A stretch of DNA of 64,000 bases from Ligustrum vulgare (GCA_963555705.1 OY743172.1:66298602-66362601), one strand, 5' to 3'. Counted from the first letter of the stretch, positions 20,757 through 31,836 are shown. Notes: generated by a model from the sequence alone, not told the origin. A program made the numbers and translations.

Positions 20757-21602
20757 ATACCTCACACTTTGGGTTATAATGTATATAACTCGAGTCCCGT
20801 GTGATCAAACAACAATTTTTTTTCTCTCGCCAATCTCATATATGATCACTTCCTCATTCTTTTCTATCCAATCATGTGGTTTCTTCTATTTACATGGTTT
20901 CTAAATATTAGTAAATTCTATTTTTTCATAAAAAGTATTCAGAAGTTGATAGTCAGCATAAATCATTCGATAGTAATCAGTTCCCATTTTCAGACCTTCA
21001 GTTTTCAAAGTTCAAGCATCATAGTTTATACCAAGCACTTTATTGACTCTAAATCTTTTTCTCTTCATCTTTTGTGCAATAATTTTCTCATCAAGCATTT
21101 TAAGTGATCCCTATACCCAATTTCGGACAGTGACTCCCAAATTAGATGACTTTAAGGCATCAAGTTCTAAGAACCCTTAAAGACTTAATTACTCAAGTCA
21201 CCTAGACTACAAAGAAGTAAAAGATGCTATTGTATCTTATGTATAAGTTATATCTCCCTTAAGCTTTCTAAATGACCATTTTAGCGAGAATTGGACTGAA
21301 ACTCAAATGAATTTAGGGTATCAGGTTTTAAAAATCCTTAAAAGCTTAATTGTTTGATTCACCAAGGCTATGAAGAGAAGAATATGACTATTATCATGTA
21401 ACTAGTGTTGGCTTATACTCGTTGAATAAAATCCCTTCAACCAAAGGTATAGTTTAGGAACTTCATACCCCTCAAATGTTTATGCCTACCTATACTAATC
21501 TCTCTATCACAAACTACTTCTCGAGCAGTTTGGTTTTACTTTCAAGATCAAGATCTATAGTCTCTAGGTTAGGAATAATAGGGTTGATCCTAGGTCGGAT
21601 TA
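20757..21602. other. spacer, no gene seen
   Basis: AT-rich sequence with no recognisable frame, LTR end or RNA gene. Two loosely similar blocks (near 21130-21240 and 21280-21400, both with AAGGCATCA/AGGGTATCAGGTT and CTTAAAGACTTAATT-like phrases) suggest an old duplication. Confidence 0.35.
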
Positions 21603-21826
21603 TGATGTGATCGAAGGGAGGAGATCAAAGGAGAGATCAGGCTACGTGCAACTCCATAACAATCTACATGGAAAAAAAAGTAACTTTCGTGTTGGGCTCT
21701 AGTCGATAATCAAACTGAATCAAGTTGTTTCAAAGGGACGAAGATTGTTGCCGCCATACCAACAACGCGACCGCGTGGTAGAACCTAGTCCGCGATCATG
21801 CCATCACATCAAAAACAAGGCGGAAG
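21603..21826 (+). repeat. element B 5' LTR, first 224 bp only
   Basis: This aligns with the start of the LTR at 23334 (TGATGTGATC, GGGAGGAGATCAAAGG, CTCCATAACAATCTACATGG) up to AAAAACAAGG. It then changes abruptly to gag sequence near 21827. The CGCGACCGCGTGG palindrome-like block near 21763 corresponds to the array in the 3' LTR. Confidence 0.75.
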
Positions 21827-23333
21827 CTACAGTGATAAAGAGATATTTTTAAGGAAGCGGTTTGTGCCAACTCATTATTATAGAGATATTTATCAGAGGT
21901 TACAGGGTCTAACTCAGGGATCGAGGAGTGTAGAAGATTATCATAAGGATATGGAGGTGGTAATGATTTGGGATAATGTGGTGGAGGATCAAGAAGTTAC
22001 AATGGCTAGGTTTTTAAGTGGGTTGAACAGAGATATTTCCAACATCATTGAGCTACAACATTTTGTGGAACTAGAGGACATGGTGCATATGACAATGAAG
22101 GTGAAAAGGCAACTAAGGCGAAAGGGGGCAGCAAGACACTCATTGGGGTCATATCCCACATCACAACCGAAGCGGGAACACAATGATGACTATGTTCCGA
22201 AAGGGAGGAACCTACAACAAAAGGTAAAAATATTTCCGGTCCTCAACCTAATAGGGATAGGAATATTAAATGTTTTAAGTGTTTGGGTTCGGGTCATATT
22301 GCATATCAATGTCCAAATAAACGAGTGATGATTTTGCTTGATAATGGTGAAATTAGTTCGGATGATGAATTTAAGGGAATGCCTAAGTTAGTGGATGTTG
22401 GGGCTAGTAGTAGTGATGATGAATGGTTGACTTATGCTACTAAAGATTCGCTTGTTAAACGACATGTCCTAAGTACTAGAGTTAGGGTGGATGAAATCGG
22501 TGAACAAAGAGATAATCTATTTCACACTAGATGCTTAGTGAGTGAAAAGGTTTGTGGTTTGATGATTTATGGGGGGAGTTGTACTAATGTGGTTAGTACA
22601 TTGTTAGTTGAAAAATTGGGATTGCCTAAATTGAAACATCCTAGCCCATATAACTTGCAATGGCTGATCGAGTCGGAAGAAATTAAGTGAATAAGCAAGC
22701 TAGGGTCAATTTTACCATTGGGGGTTACAAGGATGAGGTGGTTTGTCACGTGATACCTATGCATGTTGGGCATATTTTATTGGAAAGACCTTGGCAACAT
22801 GATAGAAGGATGGTGCATGATCGGTTTAAAAATCAATATTCTTTTGTGAAAGGTGGAAAAAGGATCACAATTGCTCATCTATCACCTAAAGAGGTCCAAG
22901 AAGATCAAATGAAAATAAAAGGTGAGTTTGAGATGAAAAATAAGAGAGTTGAGGTCACGACCTCAGGAAAAAGAGAGTTAGAGTGCAAAAAGAAAAAGAA
23001 AAGAGAGTCCACCCCCAAAATGAATTTTTTTCTCACAAAGGTTGATGTACAAGGATTCTAGCCTTGCACTTAACCAATCAAACAAACCCCTTCCCAGTTT
23101 GGCTAATTCTGTTTTGCAGGTACCCAAGTCAAATTCCAAAAATAAAGTTGGGAGTGAATGTAATATAAAGAAGAAGCAGTTTTAGAGGTCCAAAGGATGC
23201 ACAAAGTCCCAACATAAATACTAACCCAGCAAAAGCAAGCATAAGCATAATCCACAGGCCAACAAACCCAGAAGTTGCAAGAGCATTGGACAAATTCGAG
23301 ATTCGAGGTCGAATCCTTTTAAAGAAAGGGGAA
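21827..23333 (+). pseudogene. element B gag-protease with basic tail
   Basis: Capsid C-terminal half: LRKRFVPTHYYRDIYQRLQG, SVEDYHKDME, MARFLSGLNRDISNIIELQH, homologous to element A gag. A frameshift near 22225 precedes the zinc knuckle CFKCLGSGHIAYQC (22269-22310). The protease-like block VCGLMIYGGSCTNVVSTLLV has Tyr where A has Asp, so the catalytic Asp is lost here. A stop lies at 22688-22690, then HILLERPWQHDRRMVHDR and a linker RVEVTTSGKRE. After a stop near 23060 the reading resumes as KPLPSLANSVLQVPKSNSK, then a Lys/Arg/His-rich stretch with stops, and ends DSRSNPFKERGND at the polypurine tract. The last block equals the integrase C-terminal tail of A, so RT-RNase H-integrase has been replaced. 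Confidence 0.8.
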
Positions 23334-24113
23334 ATGATGTGATCCAAGGGAGGAGATCAAAGGAAAGATTAGGCTACGGTCGACTCCATAACAATCTACA
23401 TGGAAAAACAAGCAACTTTTGTGTTGGGCTCAAGTCGATAATCAAACAGAATCAGGTTGTTTCAAAGGAACGAAGATTGTTGCTACTACACCAACCACAC
23501 GACTGCATGGTAGAATCTGGTCCACGATCACGCCATCGCATGAAAAACAAGGTAGTACATCGATAAACCACGTGATCACGTGTGTTCCAACCACGCAATC
23601 GTGTGATTCACCTGAAACCAGATTTTCGCTTTTTTTTTTTTTTTAATTAATTTCTGTTTACTTTATTATTTTCCCCTTTTATTGAATTCTTAGTGACTAG
23701 GGCTAGGGTTAGAGACGTTTTGACATTATATTATCAAGTTTCTATCATTGTATACACAACTTTTGAGATTGAGTTAAATTATTGAGAGATTTTCTCATGA
23801 AGGGTGATTCTTCCCTTTTCTTGTTCTTCATGAACAATTGAACTGATCAAAGATTCTTGAGTCTTTGTAGCATTCCAACCAGAACTTATCAAGGAGTTGA
23901 CATCCCTTGTGGCGTTCACCAATCTTGGTTATTTATTCCGCATCGTTTCCTGCGTCGTGAATATTGGGTCAAGATTTTATCGTCAATCTATCTTTTCTTT
24001 TCCATTATATGTTCTTGATTTCTTGTTTCTTGTGTTTGGGTTGAATTTAGATCTTTCCTAGGTAATTGTTATTGTTTATTTTGCGTTTTCATCAAGATTC
24101 ACGATTGGGATCG
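23334..24113 (+). repeat. element B 3' LTR
   Basis: Starts TGATGTGATCC right after the polypurine tract. The R/U5 part (CTTGTGGCGTTC, TTCCGCATCG, GCGTCGTGAATATTGGGTCAAG, TAGATCTTTCCTAGG) also matches the LTRs of D. It runs to about GGGATC at 24113 and lacks the expected CATCA end. A loose array of CACG-GATC-CGTG palindromes lies at ~23494-23606, centred near 23502, 23535, 23575 and 23598. Confidence 0.7.
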
Positions 24114-24119
24114 TAGGAA

Positions 24120-24729
24120 TGATACGAATCATAGTGGTCTTAATGGAAAGTCAAATATTCAAGCCACACCAATCAACCATGTCAGAACTGGATGCATAAT
24201 ATGTGTTTTTCAAGTAAAAACGGGCCATTGAGCAAAACTCATGGGCAAATTATGCAGAAGGGAATTAGGTTAATGCATTTTTAGGTCAAATTCCATTTTT
24301 AATTATTTTTTTAGGGTTTTGTACTTATATAACGGCTACCTTATTTGTTAGGTCATTTTTTATTTTATTTATATGTTATTTCTTCATTATAATAATTAGA
24401 CTTTTGATTAATAGAAATTTTGTTGAATATTTTCTCTCAAATCTTGTTCTTGTTGAACATCCTCGAACTTATTAAAGATTATTCGAATCTTTGTGGCGTT
24501 CACCAAACTCGAACTTATCAAAGGCGTGGGCAACTTTTGTGGCGTTCAACCCATGTTGGTTCTTGTCTCCACATCTTAACGGGTCTAAGGTTTAATATAC
24601 CTTAGGTTCTTAAGTCATGACGCTTGGGTCTGCATGTTAACGTCCGTTCCAACCTGAATTCGGAACTTTCCCGGAGTTCAAATCAAATTTTAGCGTGTTC
24701 TTCATAATTCCCCTCCCGGGATCACATCA
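24120..24729 (+). repeat. element C 5' LTR
   Basis: 610 bp, TGATACG to ATCACATCA. It contains ATAATTAGACTTTTGATTA-type AT-rich sequence and two TGTGGCGTTCA blocks, also seen in the LTRs of B. The PBS follows after two bases. Confidence 0.8.
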
Positions 24730-24731
24730 TC

Positions 24732-24743
24732 TGGTATCAGAAC
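24732..24743 (+). other. element C primer-binding site
   Basis: TGGTATCAGAAC, an iMet-type PBS with one change from the usual TGGTATCAGAGC, two bases after the LTR. Confidence 0.85.
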
Positions 24744-25156
24744 TGGACTCTAAATTCAGGTTTTTCTTTTATTCTATCCTTGTTTGATTTTTATGTGTTT
24801 ATCATAGTATCTGTCACATAAAAATCATCCATATCCTATTTTTATTTTGTTTGTTGAGTCTTTGTTTCTTATTCTTCAGTCTTCACGTTCTTCATATTTG
24901 TGAGTCTTTGATCTAGAAAATATAAAAAAAATGTCAAATTTTTCTTGTTTGTCATGCAAATTAAGTCTCGTTCATTTTTCCATATTCGTAGTAAAAAAAA
25001 AAAAAAAAAACCAGAATTCAAGAACCTCTTTCTTGAATTTCCTTAATTCTTGATATTCCTTTCCTTCCAAGTTAAAATTAAAATTCATTCTTGCTATTTG
25101 ATTTTAGATCCTCTTATTTTGAGTTTTATTGAATTCTTGAAATTCACATAAAGGGG

Positions 25157-25596
25157 ATGGATTATGAGTTTAATTCCGTTTTCAAAACTAGATGTTATGT
25201 GGGGGATAAAGTGTGTAGTTTGGCTATTGATAGGGAGTACATCTCTGATTTGGATAGTATCACCATGGTCGAGATATTGGGACTGCCTCTACTTCCACAT
25301 CCTAGGCCTTATAAGTTGACATGGTTGAAGGAGTGTGGGAAGTTCAATGTGACCAAGCAAGTTTTAGTAAATTTCACCTTTGGGAGGTACAGCGATGACG
25401 TATTGTGTGATGTAGTACCTCTATAGTCTTGTCATATCTTGTTGGGTAGGCCATGAGGGTATGAAAGGAAGGAAATTTATGATAAGGGTAGGAACAAGTG
25501 CAGGCTTCTTAAGCATGGAAAGAAAATCACCCTAGTTGGTTTAACACCAGAAGAGGCACTTGAAGATACGGAGAAGGTAAAGTAGGAAAGTGACCC
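25157..25596 (+). pseudogene. element C protease-region remnant
   Basis: The reading MDYEFNSVFKTRCYVGDKVC then LAIDREYISDLDSITMVEIL corresponds to the protease block of A ([16 protein letters not shown]...). It continues GLPLLPHPRPYKLTWLKE, VLVNFTFGRYSDDVLCDVV and, after a [10 protein letters not shown]. The DGG active-site region reads DREY, so the protease is dead. Capsid and zinc knuckle are missing. Stops at 25423-25425 (TAG) and near 25455 (TGA) fit single transitions. The nested element cuts it at 25597. Confidence 0.7.
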
Positions 25597-25787
25597 TAAT
25601 AAGTGTTATATTAACGTTTATTTTATACACTTATATCCTTGAATATGCCATAATGTGATTCTATCTAAGTATTATTAATGCATTTTATGTTTTATATTGT
25701 ATAGGATCACAAAGAAAGAGAAAAGAAGGAAAAAGGACCAAAATGCGCTTAAAATCGAAGATTGGGGACCTTGGGTGCAAAATTGAG

Positions 25788-26018
25788 TTACGGCCGTAAA
25801 TGAATATTCACGGCCGTAAGAGTGTTCAACATATTAAGGAAAATCAACAGAATGTGAGTTACGGCCGTAAATGGATACTCACGGCCGTAACCTTCATTTG
25901 GAAAAAATTGCAGAGACATATTTACGGCCGTAAATGGATGTGTTACGGCCGTAACTTCAAATTGCGAGAAATGTGCAGAAACTCCTTTACGGCCGTAAAG
26001 GAAAACTTACGGCCGTAA
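25788..26018. promoter_or_regulatory. array of TTACGGCCGTAA palindromes, 8 copies in 4 pairs
   Basis: Starts at 25788, 25808, 25859, 25879, 25922, 25943, 25987 and 26007. Within pairs the spacing is 20, 20, 21 and 20 bp; between pairs 51, 43 and 44 bp. Six units are perfect palindromes and two begin TCACGG. The array ends 85 bp before the TATA box. The same array, with two degraded units, is in the 3' LTR (32028-32258). Confidence 0.85.
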
Positions 26019-26102
26019 CTATTCTAGTCAAAAAATTTCTTATTTCAATTCTTTCCATAATTTTGGATTTCTTGGTCCCAAAGCTAGGGCACGAAATTGA
26101 GG

Positions 26103-26114
26103 CTATAAAAAGGG
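26103..26114 (+). promoter_or_regulatory. LTR TATA box
   Basis: CTATAAAAAGGG lies downstream of the palindrome array and upstream of the presumed R region. It is conserved in the 3' LTR at ~32343. Confidence 0.65.
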
Positions 26115-27048
26115 GTTCTCATGACAGAAAAAAGTGTGAAATAATTATTGAAAGAGGGAGCGGCTTGCTTGGAGATTGGAAGAAAAATTAAGCGACTCGA
26201 GAAGGCGAATCAAGAAAAGAAACTTCCAGAATTTTTCATGGCTTTGAGTGGCTAAGCTTCCATACCTAGTTCGAAGGGGAAGTTGTATTTCATATCAATT
26301 TGTTATTGCTTTTCCAAACTAGTAACGTAGTTCTAAATTCTTTACTTTGATTTGTTGGATTCTTATGCGTTTTTTATTCAATCAATGCAATTCTTTATTT
26401 GATTAAGTCCTTATCATTTAATTTGTTGTATTGAGATTTGCTATTTTGAATGATTGGATCCGTAATCGTCTTGCTGTTGAAATCATAAGTAGCAAGTGGA
26501 AATTTAATAATTTTCATAGAGAATTCCAACTTAGGTTAATTGTCACGAGCTTGTGTGATTGATAACCTAATTCACCCTAATTCTTCTCAACCATTATATA
26601 GTTGTTGTCTTAAATCTAAAGAGCTTGTTTTAGGTTATTCAATGGCTAATGTTTGATTAGAGAGCTTATTCTAATTAAATGCAATTAAGGGAGAATCGGA
26701 ATAGTTAGAGCTTATTAACTATTTACGGGTGATAAATCAAAGAAGAAATTGAACTCGCGTTACTTAGAAAGTGAAAACATTGTGATAGAATACAACTGAA
26801 CCTGAGAACTAGGACTCGTCAACATTTGATATTTATTTCAATCATTTTAATTGCTTTATTTTATTAGTTAAATCACTTACAAACAATTCAAAACAAAAAA
26901 AAACCCCTTTTACGATTCTAATTGACATGACACTAAGTTAGTTCCATTCCTTGTGGGATCGACCCTTGCTTCCACTGCTATATTCCTAGTAATAGTGAAC
27001 AAGGAATTTATTTATTATTTTGGTGCATTGCGACACGCATCAAATTTT

Positions 27049-27066
27049 TGGCGCCGTTGCCGGGGA
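27049..27066 (+). other. primer-binding site, tRNA-Asp type
   Basis: TGGCGCCGTTGCCGGGGA starts six bases after the LTR. This PBS is typical of plant Athila/Tat elements. Confidence 0.9.
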
Positions 27067-27196
27067 ACGGTCAACCAATTTAGTTGTTTAGTTAACTAGA
27101 ATTTTTTTTTTTTGCATTTTATTTTATTAATTTTATTTTCACTTTATTTATATACAAAAAAAAAAAAAAATTCTTGCATATCTACTTCTTACTTTT

Positions 27197-28402
27197 ATGC
27201 GTAAAACTCGATCAACTAATTTTGAATTTTTTTATTTTGACCCAGAACTCGAGAGAACTTTTCGACAACAAAAAAGGGCAGCACAACAAATGGCAGCAGC
27301 AAATAACAATTTGACTCTCAAGCAACTGGCTACCCCGGATGTTGCTCAACAACCGTTGTGTATCACTTTTCCAGCAGTGGAAGAGAACAAGACTTTTGAG
27401 CTCAAGTCCGGTCTGATCCATCTTCTGCCAACTTTCTGAGGACATGCCGGTGAAGATCCATATAGACATCTAAAGGAGTTTCATGTAGTTTGCGACAGTA
27501 TGAGACCCACGGGCATTACCGAGGAACAAATAAAATTGAGAGCCTTCCCATTCTCATTGAAGGATGCCGCCACTGACTGGCTCTACTGTCTACCATCGGG
27601 GACAGTTACTACTTAGAACGACATGAAAAGGCTCTTCTTGGAAAAATACTTCCCTGCATCGAGAGCTGGTACAATCCGGAAAGAAATATGTGGGGTTCGC
27701 CAAAGCAATGGAGAGACATTATATGAGTACTGGGAGCGCTTCAAGAAACTCATTTCGAGCTGCCCCCACCACCAGATCAGTGAGCAACTCCTGGTGCAGT
27801 ATTTCTACGAAGGCTTAGCACCAATGGATAGAAACATGATAGATGCCGCAAGTGGAGGAGCACTGATGGACAAGACGCCAGAACAAGCGCGAGTTTTAAT
27901 CTCTAATATGGCAGAAAATACTCAGCAATTCAATTCAACCCGAGATTCCAAAGTCCGCCGAGTGAACGAGGTACATAGTTCCAATATTGAAGGTCAATTA
28001 TATGAACTGACGAATCTTGTTAAGCAGCTTGCTGTAGGGAATTCGAAACAAGCCAAAGCCTGTGGAATCTGTTCGAACTTTGGACATCCAACGGATACAT
28101 GTCCAGTATTGCAAGAAGAAAACAATGAACAGGTAAAGGCCGCAGAAGGGTTTCCATTTCAAAGGCAACAGTACAACCCATATTCAAACACGTACAACCC
28201 CGGGTGGAGAGATCACCCCAACCTGAGTTACGGAAATAACAAACCCCCAGGTTTTGCTCCAAACACGTCACAAGGACAATTCCAACAGCAAGGGACTTTC
28301 CAACCGCAGGGGCAATATCAACAAAAACCTCAAAATGCAGGTATGTCTCTTGAAGATGTGGTTAAGACATTGGCTACTAACACGATGCAATTCCAATAGG
28401 AT
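27197..28402 (+). pseudogene. Athila-like gag
   Basis: Begins MRKTRSTNFEFFYFDPELER. Capsid blocks include GEDPYRHLKEFHVVCDSM, LRAFPFSLKDAATDWLYCL, MKRLFLEKYFPASRAGTIRK and GETLYEYWERFKKLISSCPH, followed by the zinc knuckle CGICSNFGHPTDTC (~28070). A Gln/Asn/Pro-rich tail follows. Three in-frame stops break it: TGA at 27437-27439, TAG at 27614-27616 and TAG at 28397-28399. Each fits one C-to-T or G-to-A change. The frame is otherwise uninterrupted into the protease. Confidence 0.9.
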
Positions 28403-29560
28403 ACCAAGTCAAGCATTCAAAATATGGAAAATCAAATGAGTCAAATGGCCATTGCCATAAATAGATTGGAGGCACAATCTGGAGGGAAGCTACCATCACA
28501 GCTCGAGGTGAATCCCAAAAATGTGAGCGCTATAACTCTCCGGAGCGGAAAGGAAATTGAGGGTCCGCAATTGGAACCGGCTGCACCTGAAATGGATGAA
28601 GATGAAAAGGAAGGGGTCGAAAAGAAAAACAGCACTTCGCAAAACCCGCAGGTAAAATCCAACTTTAACTCAATTGCTAAATTGACTCCACCTCCTTTTC
28701 CTGGCAGGTTAGCAAAAGCGACTAAGGAGGGCAAGGAAAATGATATACTGGAGATGTTCAAGAAAGTGAAAATCAACATTCCATTATTGGATGCCATCAA
28801 ACAAGTTCCCCGATATGCAAGGTTTTTGAAGGATCTGTGCACCAATAAGAGAAAGCTAAATGGAAATGAGATGGTAAGAATGGGTGAATCCGTGTCTGCA
28901 CTATTTCAAAGAAAATTGCCTCCCAAGTGCAAGGATCCAGGTATGTTTACCATACCCTGTCAAATAGGTAACACTAGGATAGATCGTGCATTGATAGACC
29001 TAGGAGCATCCATAAATGTAATGCCTAGATCTACGTACACTTCATTGAAACTTGCTAAAATGACTGAAACTAGTGTTATCATTCAACTAGCCGACCGTTC
29101 CAATGCATATCCGGATGGGGTAGTTGAAGATGCTTTAGTACAAGTAGGGGGTTTAGTGTTTCCAGCAGATTTTTATGTGTTAGACATGAATGATGATCAC
29201 TCTCCAAACCCCACTCCTATTTTGTTAGGCAGACCATTCCTAAAAACATTGAAAACTAAGATAGATGTTAGTGATGGTATACTTACCATGGAGTTTGATA
29301 ATGAAATTGTTAAGTTCAATATTTATGACTCCATGAAACACATTAATGATGCTAACAAAGTTCATTCTACTGTTGTGAGTTATTCTCCATTTCAGGAAAC
29401 TGTTGCTGAGCTTAATGATTGTCCAAAGCCATCACAACCAGGTAAAAACTTTTGTACCACCCTACCAGTAGCTGATGAGAAGTTTCCCCCTATTTTGCAG
29501 GCCCTAATGAAAAATATGAAAAAGAAGTTGAGCTTTGGAAATCCACCTAACCCCGGTTGA
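28403..29560 (+). pseudogene. Athila-like gag end and protease
   Basis: This continues the gag frame after the TAG at 28397. It contains SAITLRSGKEIEGP, a proline/lysine-rich linker, VPRYARFLKDLCTNKRKL and the protease core ALIDLGASINVMPRSTY. It then reads ILLGRPFLKTLKTKIDVSDG and stops at 29558-29560 after LSFGNPPNPG. The active-site form DLGAS is normal for this lineage as I know it. The stop is followed at once by the purine-rich AGGAGGAAACAACAAGTCGAGCC. No RT follows. Confidence 0.85.
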
Positions 29561-29742
29561 AGGAGGAAACAACAAGTCGAGCCAACGACAGTAAACAAAG
29601 GCGCTGCTTGGGAGGCAACCCGAGAGGGGAGTTTCTTTATCTCCTCGACTCTTTATTTTCATATTTTCATTTTGGTTCATTTTTAGTTTATTTAGTCATT
29701 TCTTTCACTTAAAAAAAAAAAAAAAAATTTCCAGTGACCTTG

Positions 29743-29859
29743 TTACGGCCGTAAATTACATTTTTACGGCCATAACTCAATCCCTGTGTTTTATCCAGAG
29801 GCCTAATTACGGTCGTAATTACATTTTTACGGCCGTAAGTAACACCTTCACGGCCGTAA
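29743..29859. promoter_or_regulatory. second TTACGGCCGTAA array, 5 copies
   Basis: Starts at 29743, 29764, 29807, 29827 and 29848: spacings 21, 43, 20 and 21 bp. Two units are degraded (TTACGGCCATAA, TTACGGTCGTAA). It sits outside the LTRs, between the protease stop and the internal PPT-like site. Confidence 0.75.
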
Positions 29860-30002
29860 GTCTGTCCTATTTCAAAAACGTTAAACGGCTCATTTTTTTT
29901 TCTCTCCACCATCACACCCATCCCTCTTCACAAGGTTTTCAAGGTATGATATTTTTTTTCCCTTTTATTGTTTTGCTTTACAATGAGGACATTGTTTTGT
30001 CT

Positions 30003-30015
30003 AAGTGTGGGGGGG
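30003..30015 (+). other. internal polypurine-tract-like site
   Basis: AAGTGTGGGGGGG closely matches the terminal tract before the 3' LTR, and both are preceded by GAGGAC about 30 bases upstream. It could act as a second plus-strand priming site or mark an old LTR junction. Confidence 0.5.
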
Positions 30016-31821
30016 AATTGATTGTGAGCTTAATGTCTTTATCCTCTTTCTGTAGTCGAAACATTAAATTCATGTTTAGTCAGCACCCATTTTAATCTTG
30101 TTATCTACTTTTGCCACCTATCTATGCTACTTAGGTCCTAAACCATACTTTGATAGGAAGCAACCCCACTTTTGGTTTATTTTTTTGAAAAAAATCATTG
30201 CATAATTGGATATTAATTGAGCACATAGAGATGATCTCGTCCAAAACTTCACAAATAGGTTGGAATTGAAAAGTAAAATTGTCAAATATCTACCACCGAG
30301 TCAACCCAACCTACAATAGACAGATTATTCCTTCATATATAACCCTGAACATCCCAATTATTATACTTTTGTGAGTAGTCATGGTTTGAATACTTTTAAC
30401 CACTATCCTCGACCAATGGATTTAGATTTGGAATGAAGATCAAGCAATGACCTATAACTCATAATTGGATGGGAGAAACACATGAAAACCATAATTTGTG
30501 AGCTTTTGAGCCTAAGAGCTGTTTTTAATATTTATGAGCTCGTAATTCTTTGATGTGTGTCCTGCATGGTTGGGCTATGCTTGGATGTGCTTTCTTGTGC
30601 ATACCGTTGTAGCTTCTTGATTCAAGTGCAAATTATAGCAAAGGCAATAGGTTAAACCAAATTTGACTTGCTAAAAGAGCCTACCTTGCTACATGGACCA
30701 TTAGAAGCCCGTTTGAGCATTAGCCTTTCTTTGAATTTTTATGCCACGTTACAAGCCATGAATACCCTTTCTTTCTCATAGTCTCTGTTTTGAACCCATG
30801 GAGAGGGGATTCGCAAGCTTTTGTTGATTGAGGATTGTGCTATGGTCTAAGTCTAAGAAGTTGAAAATGATTATCTTGTGTTGGGCGATGGCCCTGTAAT
30901 TGACTAAATTCAGGGGATTTAAATTCTATCTTGTGATTGAGAAAAAGTTGAATCCTTTATTTGAAAAAAAATAAAAAATAAAAAATAAAAAAATCGAAAG
31001 AGAAAAAGCAATGAAAAGGAGGTTCGTCATGGAAATTAGTAGTTGAGGATGTCAAATACTCAACTTGTGAAAAAAAAGGGAGAAAAGAAAAGAAAAGAAG
31101 AGATTCAAGTTTGAACAAAGTTGGGTAGCGGGAAACAATGAAGTTCATATTAAGGGGAAAATGAAGTAATGTCATTATGAATTGACTTGGTTTGCGAAGT
31201 TCCTTCTCGACTCAGCCTAAATATATCCTTTTATCCTACCTTACCCAAAGCCCCGTTACAACCAAATAAAGACCTTCGCTTTGCACTTGTGTTATTGTTG
31301 GCTCCGGTTATGACAGTTAGGCAATCTGTGGTACTGACTTATCCATGCAGAGAGATGAGCGAAAAATTCAAACCCTTATACACTTTGTGCGAAGAGAGAA
31401 ATATTTTGTGAGGGTGTTAACTCCCATTACATATGCTTATGAGTTGTTTGAATTGCTTGGTCTAGGGTTGGTGCTATGAATGTGGCCGGGGATACTGTGT
31501 TGACTGAATTCACGTCATGAACAACTCGGTTTACGCAACCGATTCCCACTGGAATTGGGAGAAATTATTCTCCTCGTAGTTACTCATAAATGGTTGGGAT
31601 GTGAGCAAACACGAGAGGTGCAAGGAAATAAACCATATCGAGTCATGATTGGGATGGGAAATAAAGTGCGTTGCATCCCTAGCACACACTAACACAATCC
31701 GATCATGCAATGGAACATTTTTTAAAGAAAAGTGGGTTGCAAGCTCAAACTTCTAAATTGTAATCCATTTGAATCATATTCTTTTCTTTGCAAATCTTTG
31801 TTTGAGGACGAACAATGGTTC

Positions 31822-31836
31822 AAGTGTGGGGGGATT
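31822..31836 (+). other. Athila-like polypurine tract
   Basis: AAGTGTGGGGGGATT lies directly before the 3' LTR start TGATAAG. Confidence 0.8.

Larger units (their letters stand above)
21603..24113 (+). mobile_element. element B: non-autonomous gag-protease element related to A
   Basis: In order: a truncated 5' LTR (21603-21826), gag, protease, a lysine-rich tail, polypurine tract AAAGAAAGGGGAAA and a 3' LTR from 23334. RT and integrase are absent. The LTR start TGATGTGATC is the same as in A. The 5' LTR joins directly to mid-capsid, so a deletion removed most of the LTR, the PBS and the start of gag. The 3' LTR loses its last few bases where element C begins. No clear TSD. Confidence 0.75.
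25597..27042 (+). repeat. Athila-like 5' LTR
   Basis: Starts TAATAAGTG (TG changed to TA) and ends CACGCATCA. It contains the palindrome array 25788-26018 and TATA box 26103-26114. Confidence 0.9.
29561..31821 (+). other. long non-coding 3' region of the Athila-like element
   Basis: Holds GCGCTGCTTGGGAGGCAACCC at ~29600, a block conserved after the coding region of Athila-type elements. It also holds the second palindrome array (29743-29859), a PPT-like site at 30003-30015 and an A-rich/GA-rich patch at 30960-31120. No env-like or other protein frame is recognised in about 2 kb. Confidence 0.6.

Noticed and set aside
25788..26018. Palindrome arrays as a CRISPR array
   Set aside because: Units are only 12 bp and self-complementary, spacers vary from ~8 to ~40 bp, and the setting is plant LTR retrotransposons with TSDs. 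No cas genes.
25800..26018. Palindrome arrays as a peptide repeat (YGRK/HGRK in several ORFs)
   Set aside because: The unit is read in different frames at neighbouring sites (YGRK, TAV, LRP), on both strands, and also in non-coding LTR. Conservation is at the DNA level.
30957..31175. 72-aa minus ORF in the Athila-like 3' region
   Set aside because: Encoded by an A-rich/GA-rich low-complexity tract read antisense; Phe/Leu/Ser-rich, no motif.
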